Below, one piece after another: positions 7,012-13,844 of a stretch of DNA of 15,330 bases. The stretch is taken from assembly GCA_910587715.1 (NCBI GenBank), contig CAJUMV010000060.1, forward strand, positions 1 through 15,330. The letters run 5' to 3'. The stretch comes from an uncultured Lachnospiraceae bacterium (GTDB lineage: Bacteria; Bacillota; Clostridia; Lachnospirales; Lachnospiraceae). The stretch's first letter is position 1. Each line of letters starts with the position of its first letter. The notes under the pieces are model-generated. The model made no database searches, was not told where the DNA came from, and saw only the letters and a program-made list of their open reading frames with translations. Made by a program: the position numbers and the translations under genes.

Positions 7012-7339
7012 ATGGCAAGGACGGTAAGCATTGGAAATCAGGATTTTGGGTCGATTCAAAGAGAAGGGTAGAGGATAGTGTGGCTTCGGTAGCTTTACGG
7101 TCACTGTCCGGCTTCCTTGGCAGATATTATGGGAAAAAGGTAATTATTCTTCTGCATGAATATGACACGCCTATGCAGGAAGCCTATGTAAACGGATACT
7201 GGAGTGAGATGGGGGCATTTATAAGAAGCCTCTTCAATGCCACGTTCAAGACGAATCCCTATCTGGAACGTGTGCTTATGACGGGGATTACAAGTTTGCC
7301 TTTTACGGAAAGAAAGTGCTGATTGGCAGCGAGGGATAG
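7012..7339 (+). pseudogene. Shattered AAA-ATPase / PD-(D/E)XK nuclease-like gene
   Basis: Three pieces of one large family (AAA-ATPase_like PF09820 plus a C-terminal PDDEXK_9 nuclease-like region, normally over 500 residues) are squeezed into 328 bp. With AGGAGGG upstream, ATG 7012 gives MARTVSIGNQDFGSIQREG and a stop at 7069-7071. A second frame (about 7076-7300) gives SGFLGRYYGKKVIILLHEYD, TPMQEAYVNGYW and SLFNATFKTNPYLERVLMTGI, the Walker B region. A third frame (about 7295-7339) gives YKFAFYGKKVLIGSEG, the usual C-terminal end. Walker A, most of the ATPase and the nuclease core are deleted. The Walker B Asp is His here (LLHEYD for LLDEYD), consistent with loss of selection. Such genes are multicopy in gut Clostridia and suspected to be mobile or defence-linked; their role is not established. 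Confidence 0.8.
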
Positions 7340-7365
7340 GCATACATTTACGATGCGGCACCAGC

Positions 7366-7791
7366 CTAATCCCCCCAGTTTACCGGATTGGTGTCATCGG
7401 GGATGCGTCCCGCAAGAATTTCCTCATAATGCTTTGCCTTGTGATCCATGTAGTCGGCGGCAGCTTTGGCTTCCGCCGCTTTTTTGTGCGCCGCCTCCCG
7501 CTGTTTTGCGATGATTTCATATCTGGCACGGAGGTTTTCTTCGGATTCTTCCATCTGGCATAAATCGAAATATCGCTTGATCTCTCTGATCGGCATACCG
7601 CAGCTTTTCAGATAGGTGATTGCCCGCATCCAATTGACGGCGGGTTCGTCGAATACACGGTGGTTTCCGTTGTCCCGCCGACAGGGCAGAAGGCCGATAT
7701 CCGTGTAGTAGCGTACGGTGTGCTCCGTTGCATGAAACATTTTGGCAAATTCTTTGACGGTATAGGTCATGTGAGCATCTTCTTTGGGCAT
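7366..7791 (-). CDS. MerR-family transcriptional regulator
   Basis: I choose ATG 7791 (141 residues, MPKEDAHMTYTVKEFAKMFH) because it overlaps the transporter stop as TGATG and has AGGGTGG about 10 bp upstream. GTG 7803 and ATG 7770 (MTYTVKEFAK) are alternatives. The winged HTH (about 9-75) has MFHATEHTVRYYTDIGLLPC and the wing NGNHRVFDE, and a long dimerisation coiled coil follows (about 85-125), rich in Ala, Lys and Glu. Cys37, Cys64 and Cys78 could serve redox or aldehyde sensing, but no metal-binding motif is present. The length fits the small AdhR/NmlR-like MerR class. Co-transcribed with the NSS transporter, it probably activates the divergent aldo/keto reductase, whose promoter carries a fitting 19-bp spacer and dyad. 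The effector is unknown. Confidence 0.9.
   Translation of the reverse strand: MPKEDAHMTYTVKEFAKMFHATEHTVRYYTDIGLLPCRRDNGNHRVFDEPAVNWMRAITYLKSCGMPIREIKRYFDLCQMEESEENLRARYEIIAKQREAAHKKAAEAKAAADYMDHKAKHYEEILAGRIPDDTNPVNWGD
7368..7397. repeat. MerR gene tail repeated at 6905-6934 (copy B)
   Basis: This is the last ten codons of the intact MerR gene (PDDTNPVNWGD), including part of its stop codon. It aligns with 6905-6934 in the same orientation, so the two copies bracket the AAA-ATPase relic as imperfect direct repeats about 460 bp apart. Confidence 0.6.
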
Positions 7792-9149
7792 CAGCCAATC
7801 CACCCTTTCACAATCAGGAAGAGCAAAAGAACCGGTAGGATAAAGGTCACATAGATGCGGATTCCCTTCGGCATTTTCAAGCCTTCGCCGGTATTAGTCT
7901 CCTTCAGGTAATTCTCAAATCCCCAGCCGTATCGTGTCACACAGAACAACAGATAGATAAGCGCGCCCACCGGCAGCAGGATGTTGCTGACGATAAAATC
8001 TTCCAGATCAAGAACGGTACTTCCCTCGCCAAGCGGCTGGAATGCCGACCAGATATTAAAGCCGAGCACACAGGGCAGGGAGAGGACGGTAAGCGCTGCA
8101 AGATTGATCAGACAGGATTTTCTCCTGCTCCAGTGAAACAAATCCATCCCACACGATATGATGTTCTCAAATACGGCGAGAATTGTGGAGAATGCCGCAA
8201 ACGTCATAAATACAAAAAATAATGTTCCCCATACCCGGCCGCCTGTCATATTGTTAAAAATATTCGGCAGTGTGATAAATATCAGGCTGGGGCCCATATC
8301 CGGGTTGATATCGAAGGCAAAGCAGGTCGGAAAAATGATGAGTCCCGACACAAGCGCCACAAAGGTATCCAGTATGGCGATATTTACCGATTCACCGAGC
8401 AAAGAACGGCTCTTGTCGATATAGCTTCCGAAAATGGCCATGGAACCGATGCCAAGACTCAGCGTAAAGAACGCCTGATTCATGGCTGCGGTGACTGTCT
8501 CAAAAATGCCCACATCGAGCATTCTCTGCACGTCGGGCAGGAGATAAAAATTCAGCCCCTCCGTGCCGCCCGGCAAAGTCATGCCGCGAACAGCCAGCAC
8601 CACCATAATGAGCAGGAGCAGCGTCATCATAATCTTGGTTATTTTTTCGACACCCTTCTGCAGGCCGAGCGAACAGACCAGAATGCCGGAAGCTACGATG
8701 ATGACCATAACCGTAGTCAGCACTTGGGGACTGTCCAGCATCCCCTGAAACATGTCCGCCACCTGGGTAGTGTCTTTGCCGATAAACTGACCCGTCAGCA
8801 TCTGGTAGAAATAGTACAGCATCCAGCCTGCTACGATAGTGTAGAACATCATCAGGATATAATTGCCAGCCATGCCAAGGTAGCCGTGCAGATGCCATTT
8901 CTGTCCGGGCTTTTCCAGTTCCGTGAAACTTTTGATGACGCTCTTTCTGCTGGCACGTCCAACGGCAAACTCCATCGTCATCACTGGCACGCCCATAGCG
9001 ACCAGAAAGAACAGATAGAACAGCACAAACATGCCGCCGCCGTACATGCCTGCTATATACGGAAACCGCCACACATTGCCGATGCCGATCGCGCATCCCG
9101 CCGATAACAGGATAAAGCCCATTCTTGAGCCGAATTTTTCTCTTTCCAC
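7791..9149 (-). CDS. Sodium-dependent NSS-family transporter
   Basis: This 452-residue membrane protein belongs to the neurotransmitter:sodium symporter family (LeuT fold), which imports amino acids or related amines with Na+. The first helix carries the hallmark GCAIGIGNVWRFPY (about 18-31), with an unwound centre that binds Na+ and substrate. About eleven to twelve helices follow, among them MTMEFAVGRASRKS (inner loop), FFTLSLGIGSMAIFGSY (helix 6 region) and FAAFSTILAVFENI (helix 8 region with conserved Ser/Thr). The length suits the bacterial 11- or 12-helix forms. The start is GTG 9149, supported by GAGGAGG at 9158-9164 with 8-bp spacing. Its stop overlaps the MerR start by one base. The substrate is not deducible. 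It diverges from the aldo/keto reductase, which suggests linked uptake and reduction, an inference. Confidence 0.93.
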   Translation of the reverse strand: MEREKFGSRMGFILLSAGCAIGIGNVWRFPYIAGMYGGGMFVLFYLFFLVAMGVPVMTMEFAVGRASRKSVIKSFTELEKPGQKWHLHGYLGMAGNYILMMFYTIVAGWMLYYFYQMLTGQFIGKDTTQVADMFQGMLDSPQVLTTVMVIIVASGILVCSLGLQKGVEKITKIMMTLLLLIMVVLAVRGMTLPGGTEGLNFYLLPDVQRMLDVGIFETVTAAMNQAFFTLSLGIGSMAIFGSYIDKSRSLLGESVNIAILDTFVALVSGLIIFPTCFAFDINPDMGPSLIFITLPNIFNNMTGGRVWGTLFFVFMTFAAFSTILAVFENIISCGMDLFHWSRRKSCLINLAALTVLSLPCVLGFNIWSAFQPLGEGSTVLDLEDFIVSNILLPVGALIYLLFCVTRYGWGFENYLKETNTGEGLKMPKGIRIYVTFILPVLLLFLIVKGWIG

Positions 9150-9201
9150 GTTTCAATCCTCCTCATATGCCTCTTGTTCCAATTAATTTTGAAAAAGGGT
9201 A

Positions 9202-9232
9202 TTGACTTCGAGTTACACGAAGCAAGTATACT
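9202..9232 (+). promoter_or_regulatory. MerR-type promoter/operator of the aldo/keto reductase gene
   Basis: TTGACT (9202-9207) and TATACT (9227-9232) are separated by 19 bp, the over-long spacer that MerR-family activators untwist. A dyad CTTCGAGTTACACGAAG (9206-9222; seven of eight pairs match around a central T) overlaps the -35 and spacer, much like known MerR-class operators that start CTTxGAGT. The MerR gene two genes to the left is the obvious candidate regulator. The same dyad could also control the divergent transporter-MerR transcript. Confidence 0.7.
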
Positions 9233-9287
9233 CATCATAATACAGGAAACCGGTTTTGGCAACATAGGAAAAGGAGAGAGAAAGCAT

Positions 9288-10409
9288 ATGGGTTATCTTG
9301 GTGAAGAGATCAGAAAGCTCGGGTTTGGGCTGATGCGTCTTCCGCAGAAGGACGGCGTAATCGATGTGGAACAGGTAAAGGAAATGGTGGATCTTTTTAT
9401 GGAGGCGGGATTCACCTATTTTGACACCGCATGGGCTTATGCGGGGAGCGAGGATGCGATCCGGCAGGCGCTGGTGGAGCGTTACCCGAGGGAACGCTAT
9501 CAGCTTGCCACGAAAAATGCGGCGTGGATCAACTGTAAAACCAAAGAGGAAGCGTACACCCAGTTTGACGCCTCATTAAAGCAGACAGGTGCGGGATATT
9601 TCGATTTTTATCTGCTTCACAATCTGGGTGAGGGCAGAACCCATTATTTCGATGATTTTGATATGTGGAACTGGGTGCTGGAAAAGAAGAAGGCCGGATT
9701 GGTTAAACATGTGGGATTTTCCTTCCATTCCACGCCGGAAGAATTGGAGGCAATTTTACAGACGCATCCGGAGATGGAATTTGTCCAGCTTCAGATCAAT
9801 TATGCGGACTGGGAAAATCCGGCGGTGCAGTCGGGACGCTGCTATGAGGTGGCGAGAAAGTACGGAAAGCCGGTGGTGATTATGGAGCCTGTCAAGGGCG
9901 GAATGCTGGCGACCCCGCCGCCGACTGTGGAAAAGATCATGAAGGAGACGGAGCCGGACAGCTCCACGGCATCCTGGGCGGTGCGCTTCGCGGCGGATCT
10001 GGAAGGGGTGATCACGGTACTTTCCGGCATGAGCACGGTGGAGCAGATGAAGGACAATCTGTCTTATATGAAATCCTTTACCGGGCTTACGCCGGAGCAG
10101 AAGGAGACGCTTGCAAAGGCGCGGGCAGAGCTGAAAAAGATCCCGCTCATTCCCTGTACATCCTGCAATTACTGCGCCAAGGTGTGTCCGATGAATATCG
10201 GCATTCCCGGCTCTTTCACAGCCATGAATTATCTGACGCTCTACAGTGATCTCGGCAGAGCAAAGCATCAGGAGGGATGGCTGGTGGGCGGACACGGACA
10301 GAAATCCGCCGGTGAATGTATCAAGTGCGGTAAGTGCGAGGAGGCATGCCCGCAGCATATTCAGATTAGGGATACACTGGAGAAGGTGAAGGACGTGCTT
10401 CTGGCGTAA
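9288..10409 (+). CDS. Aldo/keto reductase with two C-terminal [4Fe-4S] motifs
   Basis: The start ATG 9288 (373 residues) has AAGGAGAG about 10 bp upstream; the frame is open further left but without a site, through the promoter. The TIM-barrel AKR domain (about 8-285) keeps the catalytic tetrad: Asp46 and Tyr51 (FDTAWAY), Lys76 (ATKNAAW) and His111 (YLLHNLGE). The C-terminal ferredoxin-like tail has C290, C293, C296, C300 (CTSCNYCAKVCP) and C344, C347, C350, C354 (CIKCGKCEEACP), which should hold two [4Fe-4S] clusters. This type is common in anaerobic Clostridia and is thought to reduce aldehydes or other carbonyls using NAD(P)H or electrons from the clusters; the true substrate is unknown. 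A bidirectional terminator follows at 10433. Its promoter suggests induction by the nearby MerR regulator, perhaps by reactive carbonyls. Confidence 0.93.
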   Translation: MGYLGEEIRKLGFGLMRLPQKDGVIDVEQVKEMVDLFMEAGFTYFDTAWAYAGSEDAIRQALVERYPRERYQLATKNAAWINCKTKEEAYTQFDASLKQTGAGYFDFYLLHNLGEGRTHYFDDFDMWNWVLEKKKAGLVKHVGFSFHSTPEELEAILQTHPEMEFVQLQINYADWENPAVQSGRCYEVARKYGKPVVIMEPVKGGMLATPPPTVEKIMKETEPDSSTASWAVRFAADLEGVITVLSGMSTVEQMKDNLSYMKSFTGLTPEQKETLAKARAELKKIPLIPCTSCNYCAKVCPMNIGIPGSFTAMNYLTLYSDLGRAKHQEGWLVGGHGQKSAGECIKCGKCEEACPQHIQIRDTLEKVKDVLLA

Positions 10410-10432
10410 TCAGAAACTGCATAAAAATAAAA

Positions 10433-10477
10433 CATTGACCATCCGCTCCATAATTAGGGCGGGTGGTCAATGCTTTT
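10433..10477. terminator. Bidirectional intrinsic terminator
   Basis: CATTGACCATCCGC (10433-10446) pairs with GCGGGTGGTCAATG (10459-10472) over 14 bp with one wobble, around a 12-nt loop. Rightward, CTTTT follows; leftward the minus strand reads TTTTATTTTT. It can therefore end both the aldo/keto reductase transcript and the minus-strand small ORF, whose stop codon lies at its edge. Confidence 0.85.
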
Positions 10478-10646
10478 AACCCTGCAAGTCTTCTTTTAAG
10501 TCTTTTAGCAGTTCCTCGATTTTCTTGTCAGTATCTTCCTTGGTGGTTTTTTCTTTTGCCCCCTCGAGTCCTCTGATAATCTGTTTTAGCCAGCTTTTAA
10601 ACTGTAAATCAGTCATTCCCATAGTTTCCATTACCTCCATAGACAT
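10476..10646 (-). CDS. Small 56-residue hypothetical protein
   Basis: Below the usual ORF length cut-off, this frame starts at ATG 10646 with AGGAAGGGG (10650-10658) just upstream and ends TAA at 10476-10478, right at the shared terminator. The protein begins MSMEVMETMGMTDLQFKSWL, continues QIIRGLEGA, then a strongly charged Lys/Glu/Asp helix (EKTTKEDTDKKIEELLKDLK) to the end. A two-helix protein or a coiled coil is likely; there is no signal or membrane segment and no Cys. A promoter with TTGCTT and TATAGT 16 bp apart is present. I do not recognise a named family, though I believe similar short proteins occur in Lachnospiraceae. Function unknown. That it is a real gene rests on its site, promoter, terminator and composition. 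Confidence 0.7.
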   Translation of the reverse strand: MSMEVMETMGMTDLQFKSWLKQIIRGLEGAKEKTTKEDTDKKIEELLKDLKEDLQG

Positions 10647-10678
10647 ATGCCCCTTCCTGCTAACGCCTTGTTACTTTA

Positions 10679-10706
10679 ACTATAATGGATGTCACGCCAA
10701 AAGCAA
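10679..10706 (-). promoter_or_regulatory. Candidate promoter of the small ORF
   Basis: On the minus strand TTGCTT (10706-10701) and TATAGT (10684-10679) are separated by 16 bp, about 33 bp before ATG 10646. The region between this and metF (10707-10738) is AT-rich and shows no convincing terminator for metF, so read-through from metF is also possible. Confidence 0.4.
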
Positions 10707-10738
10707 AGAGGTTTTTAATAAATACGACGTTATTTTTA

Positions 10739-11575
10739 TCAAATCAGCCCACAAATCTCCGTTGTTGTCTTTAACTTGTTCATAGAATAAATATGGATGC
10801 CGTCCACCCCGTGTTCCTTCAGATCCCGAATCTGGCGCACAGCATAGTCGATTCCCGCCTTGCGCATATCCTCTTTGTTCTCTCCGTAAGTGGCAATCAG
10901 ATCCGCCAGCTCCTTGGGAACGGAGGAGCCGGAGAGGGAGACGGTGGTGCCGAGCTGCTTCGCCGTGGTGATGGGCATGATGCCGGCGTGGACGGGAACC
11001 GTGATTCCTTTGGCGCGGACCAGCTCCATAAAACGATAAAAACAGGCGTTATCAAAAAACATCTGTGTCACCAGCGAGGTGACACCCGCTGCTACTTTTT
11101 CCTTTAAATGTGTTAAGTCTTCCTCTAAGCTGGGCGCTTCAAAATGTTTCTCAGGGTAGCAGGCGCCTGAAATCTGCAGGGAAGTATGAGCTTTTAAATG
11201 GCGCACCAAATCCGTCGCGTAGAAAAATTCCCGGTTGTTAAACTGTTCGTCCGTCATATGCTGGGGTCTGTCTCCACGCAGCGCCAGCACATGGTTTACG
11301 CCTGCGGCTTTCAGTGCCTCACAGTTTTTCTCAAGGTCCGCTTTGGTAAAGCCTACGCAGGTGATGTGCGCGATGGCGTCGATACCGAGCTCCTTTTGGA
11401 TAAAGGAGGCGATTTCAATGGTTTTTCCGGCACGGGAACCGCCCGCGCCGTAGGTGCAGCTGATAAAATCGGGATGCAGCTTTGCAGCTTCCCTTAAAAA
11501 ATCAAATATGTTTTCAAATTCTTCTTCCTTTTTCGGGGGAAATACCTCGAGGGAGAGACTTGTACTCTGTGACAT
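10739..11575 (-). CDS. metF: 5,10-methylenetetrahydrofolate reductase
   Basis: This flavoprotein reduces 5,10-methylene-THF to 5-methyl-THF, feeding methionine synthesis and, in acetogens, the methyl branch of the Wood-Ljungdahl pathway. I set the start at ATG 11575 (278 residues, MSQSTSLSLEVFPPKKEEEF), with AAAGGA 9 bp upstream; the frame continues 39 codons further left of the protein without a site or homology. Family features are the catalytic Glu10 in SLEVFPPK, CTYGAGG (40-46), HITCVGFT (70-77), LALRGDRP (97-104, with the flavin-side Asp102), SGACYPEKHFEA, TQMFFDN and the substrate-side GIMPI. The length is normal for clostridial MetF. No methionine synthase or folate gene flanks it, and I see no SAM riboswitch or T-box in its leader (11576-11690). 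It diverges from the MoxR-like gene. Confidence 0.95.
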   Translation of the reverse strand: MSQSTSLSLEVFPPKKEEEFENIFDFLREAAKLHPDFISCTYGAGGSRAGKTIEIASFIQKELGIDAIAHITCVGFTKADLEKNCEALKAAGVNHVLALRGDRPQHMTDEQFNNREFFYATDLVRHLKAHTSLQISGACYPEKHFEAPSLEEDLTHLKEKVAAGVTSLVTQMFFDNACFYRFMELVRAKGITVPVHAGIMPITTAKQLGTTVSLSGSSVPKELADLIATYGENKEDMRKAGIDYAVRQIRDLKEHGVDGIHIYSMNKLKTTTEICGLI

Positions 11576-11674
11576 GGCATGTAGTCCTTTCTGTGTTCGT
11601 CTTTCATCATTCAGCGCCATTATGGTTTCAGGCTGAAGATAGGGTGTGTGAAGAAACAATTCCTTGCTTTTACA

Positions 11675-11703
11675 TCTGAAATATCGTAACATAAATCTAT
11701 AAT
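11675..11703 (+). promoter_or_regulatory. Candidate rightward promoter for the MoxR-like operon
   Basis: A perfect TATAAT lies at 11698-11703; the -35 TCTGAA (11675-11680), at 17-bp spacing, is weak. Transcription would start near 11710, about 65 nt before ATG 11775. Confidence 0.4.
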
Positions 11704-11711
11704 GTGTGCAA
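11683..11711 (-). promoter_or_regulatory. Candidate leftward promoter for metF
   Basis: On the minus strand TTGCAC (11711-11706) and TACGAT (11688-11683) have 17-bp spacing. It overlaps the rightward candidate, so the two would compete for RNA polymerase. The leader to ATG 11575 would be about 100 nt. Confidence 0.35.
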
Positions 11712-11774
11712 TAACCGAAATCCGAGAGACGATTGTTGAATGTAACAGTTCAGAGACAGGAGAAAGGAAAGAAA

Positions 11775-12593
11775 ATGGAAAATACGAAATTTGAGAGTAC
11801 CGCAGAATATGTGGCTTCCGAGCAGCTTTTGGCAAGTGTGAATGTGGCGATTGCCCTGCAGAAGCCTCTTTTAATCAAGGGAGAACCGGGCACAGGCAAG
11901 ACGATGCTGGCGCAGGCGGTGGCGGAGTCCCTCGGCAAAAAGCTGATTATCTGGAATATTAAGTCCACTACGAAAGCACAGGACGGTCTTTACATGTATG
12001 ATACCATCCAGCGGCTTTATGACGGGCAGTTCGGCGAGGAGGGCGTGGACGATATCGCCCATTATATTAAACTTGGCAAGCTGGGAGAGGCTTTTGAGTC
12101 CGACGAACAGGTAATCCTTCTGATTGATGAGATTGACAAGGCGGATTTGGAGTTCCCAAACGACCTGCTCTGGGAGCTTGACCAGATGGAGTTTTATATT
12201 CACGAGACGAAGCGGACGGTGAAGGCGAAGCACAGACCGATCGTGATCATCACGTCCAATGCGGAGAAGGAGCTGCCGGACGCGTTTCTGCGCAGATGTA
12301 TCTTCCATTATATTGATTTTCCGGATCAGGCGTTGATGGAGGAGATCGTGAGAACCCATTATCCAGACGTGGAGGATAAGCTGTTAAAGGACGCCATGGA
12401 GGTATTCTACTGGATACGCTCCATGAAAGATATCCGCAAAAAGCCCAGCACCTCGGAGCTGATTGACTGGATCAACGCCCTGCAGATTGGCGGGATTTCC
12501 ACGGACAGGCTGCGGCAGGAGCTGCCCTTTATCGGTGTGGTGGTGAAGAAGGATGAGGATTTGGAAACTGTAAGGAACAAGGTCGATTTTTAA
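11775..12593 (+). CDS. MoxR-like AAA+ ATPase
   Basis: A 272-residue AAA+ protein of the MoxR branch, thought to act as a chaperone that remodels or activates partners together with a VWA-domain protein. Seen in order: Walker A GEPGTGKT (36-43), Walker B LLIDEIDKAD (115-124), sensor 1 ITSN (159-162), arginine-finger region FLRR (171-174), and a C-terminal lid with the sensor 2 area near KKPSTSELIDWINAL. The start ATG 11775 follows AGGAAAG at short spacing; the frame is open 14 codons further upstream but without a better site. It lies 36 bp before a CoxE-like VWA gene, the usual partner. CoxD/CoxE and NorQ/NorD pairs act in metal-cofactor insertion, but no such enzyme lies nearby, so the client is unknown. 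Confidence 0.92.
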   Translation: MENTKFESTAEYVASEQLLASVNVAIALQKPLLIKGEPGTGKTMLAQAVAESLGKKLIIWNIKSTTKAQDGLYMYDTIQRLYDGQFGEEGVDDIAHYIKLGKLGEAFESDEQVILLIDEIDKADLEFPNDLLWELDQMEFYIHETKRTVKAKHRPIVIITSNAEKELPDAFLRRCIFHYIDFPDQALMEEIVRTHYPDVEDKLLKDAMEVFYWIRSMKDIRKKPSTSELIDWINALQIGGISTDRLRQELPFIGVVVKKDEDLETVRNKVDF

Positions 12594-12629
12594 ATAACAG
12601 CTGTTTTTGCATCTCGATGAGGGTAATCT

Positions 12630-13826
12630 ATGTTTAGTAAATTCTTTTATACTTTGAAGGATAAGGGGCTGGAAGTGTCCTTAAGTGAGTGGCTGACTTT
12701 GCAGGATGCGCTGCAGCAGGGGCTATGCCACAGCAGTCTCACGGAATTTTATTATCTGGCGCGGATGATTCTCGTAAAATCGGAGACGGAGTTTGACAAG
12801 TTCGATATGGCGTTTGACGAGGTATTTAAGGGTATCATGTCGGAGAATGAGGTGGGCAAAAATCTGCTTCGCTGGCTGGATAAGCCGGAGATGCAGGATG
12901 TGTTTGAAGAAATGCGCCATGAGATGAATCAGGAAGTGATCACGCTCGATAAGGATGACATCGAGAATAAGTTTAAGGACAGACTGAGGGACCAGAACGA
13001 AGAGCACAACGGCGGAAGCTACTGGATCGGCACCATGGGAAAGACGTCCTTCGGCAATATGGGCGGCAACATGGGCGGTATCCGGGTGGGTGGCACCACG
13101 GGCTACCAGTCCGCTTTTCAGGTGGTGGGAGCCAGAAAGTACCGGGATTTCAGAAATGATAAGGTGTTAGACAACCGGCAGTTCCAGATGGCGCTTCGGA
13201 AACTGCGGCAGTTTTCCACGAAGCTGGATATCCCCGAGACGGAGCTTGACATTAACGGCACGGTGGACGCGACGTGCAATAACGGCGGCTGCCTGCAGAT
13301 TGTGATGGAGAAGCCCCGAAAAAATTCGGTGAAGCTTTTGCTTTTGATGGATTCGGGCGGCACCATGATTCCCTATACGACGCTCCTTAGCGAGCTGTTC
13401 CAGTCGGTGCACAAGTCCAACCACTATAAGGACGTAAAGACTTACTTTTTCCACAACTGCATCTATTCCAATCTATACAAGACGCCGGAGTGCGAGAACG
13501 GTGAGTGGATTGAGACGGAATGGATGTTCCGCAATCTGGACAGCGATTACAAGGTGATCATCGTGGGAGACGCGGCGATGGCGCCGGAGGAGCTTTATTC
13601 CACATCAGGCAATTACCGGGGACCGAACGGCGGGCTTTCCGGGATGGACTGGCTGCTCTTGATGAAACAACATTATAAAAAGATTGTGTGGCTCAATCCG
13701 AAGATGGCTCCGGGACATGCGCCATGGCGAGAAGCAGAGACAGCGATCAAGTCCATTTTCCCGATGTATAAGCTGACGGTGGACGGTTTGAATCAGGCGA
13801 TGATGAAGCTGATGGTGAACCGGTGA
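12630..13826 (+). CDS. CoxE-like VWA domain protein
   Basis: A 398-residue partner of the MoxR-like ATPase. The N-terminal helical part (1-135) opens MFSKFFYTLKDKGLEVSLSE, typical of the family. A glycine-rich loop (about 142-161, GNMGGNMGGIRVGGTTGYQ) precedes the VWA domain (about 230-398). The MIDAS motif is D241-S-G-G-T245, not the textbook DxSxS; a glycine at the third position also occurs in close relatives as DSGGSM. A later acidic residue sits in IIVGDAAMAPEE. The C-terminus GHAPWREAETAIKSIFPMY fits CoxE-like proteins. The start is ATG 12630 with GATGAGGG 6 bp upstream. No signal peptide or membrane segment is visible, so it is cytoplasmic. It probably binds the ATPase and its client through the metal site. 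It ends 18 bp before the MBOAT gene. Confidence 0.9.
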   Translation: MFSKFFYTLKDKGLEVSLSEWLTLQDALQQGLCHSSLTEFYYLARMILVKSETEFDKFDMAFDEVFKGIMSENEVGKNLLRWLDKPEMQDVFEEMRHEMNQEVITLDKDDIENKFKDRLRDQNEEHNGGSYWIGTMGKTSFGNMGGNMGGIRVGGTTGYQSAFQVVGARKYRDFRNDKVLDNRQFQMALRKLRQFSTKLDIPETELDINGTVDATCNNGGCLQIVMEKPRKNSVKLLLLMDSGGTMIPYTTLLSELFQSVHKSNHYKDVKTYFFHNCIYSNLYKTPECENGEWIETEWMFRNLDSDYKVIIVGDAAMAPEELYSTSGNYRGPNGGLSGMDWLLLMKQHYKKIVWLNPKMAPGHAPWREAETAIKSIFPMYKLTVDGLNQAMMKLMVNR

Positions 13827-13844
13827 TCAGTATCGGAGGGGCAT

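Noticed and set aside
8500..9156. 218-codon minus-strand frame overlapping the NSS transporter
   Set aside because: It is a +1 shadow of the transporter, with Arg/His-rich random composition and no site of its own.
9756..10358. 200-codon minus-strand frame opposite the aldo/keto reductase
   Set aside because: It is His/Arg/Leu-rich shadow coding opposite a gene with all catalytic and Fe-S motifs.
12594..12629. Palindrome AACAGCTGTT followed by Ts as a terminator between the MoxR and VWA genes
   Set aside because: The palindrome has no loop and the stem is too short to fold; the pair is almost certainly one operon.
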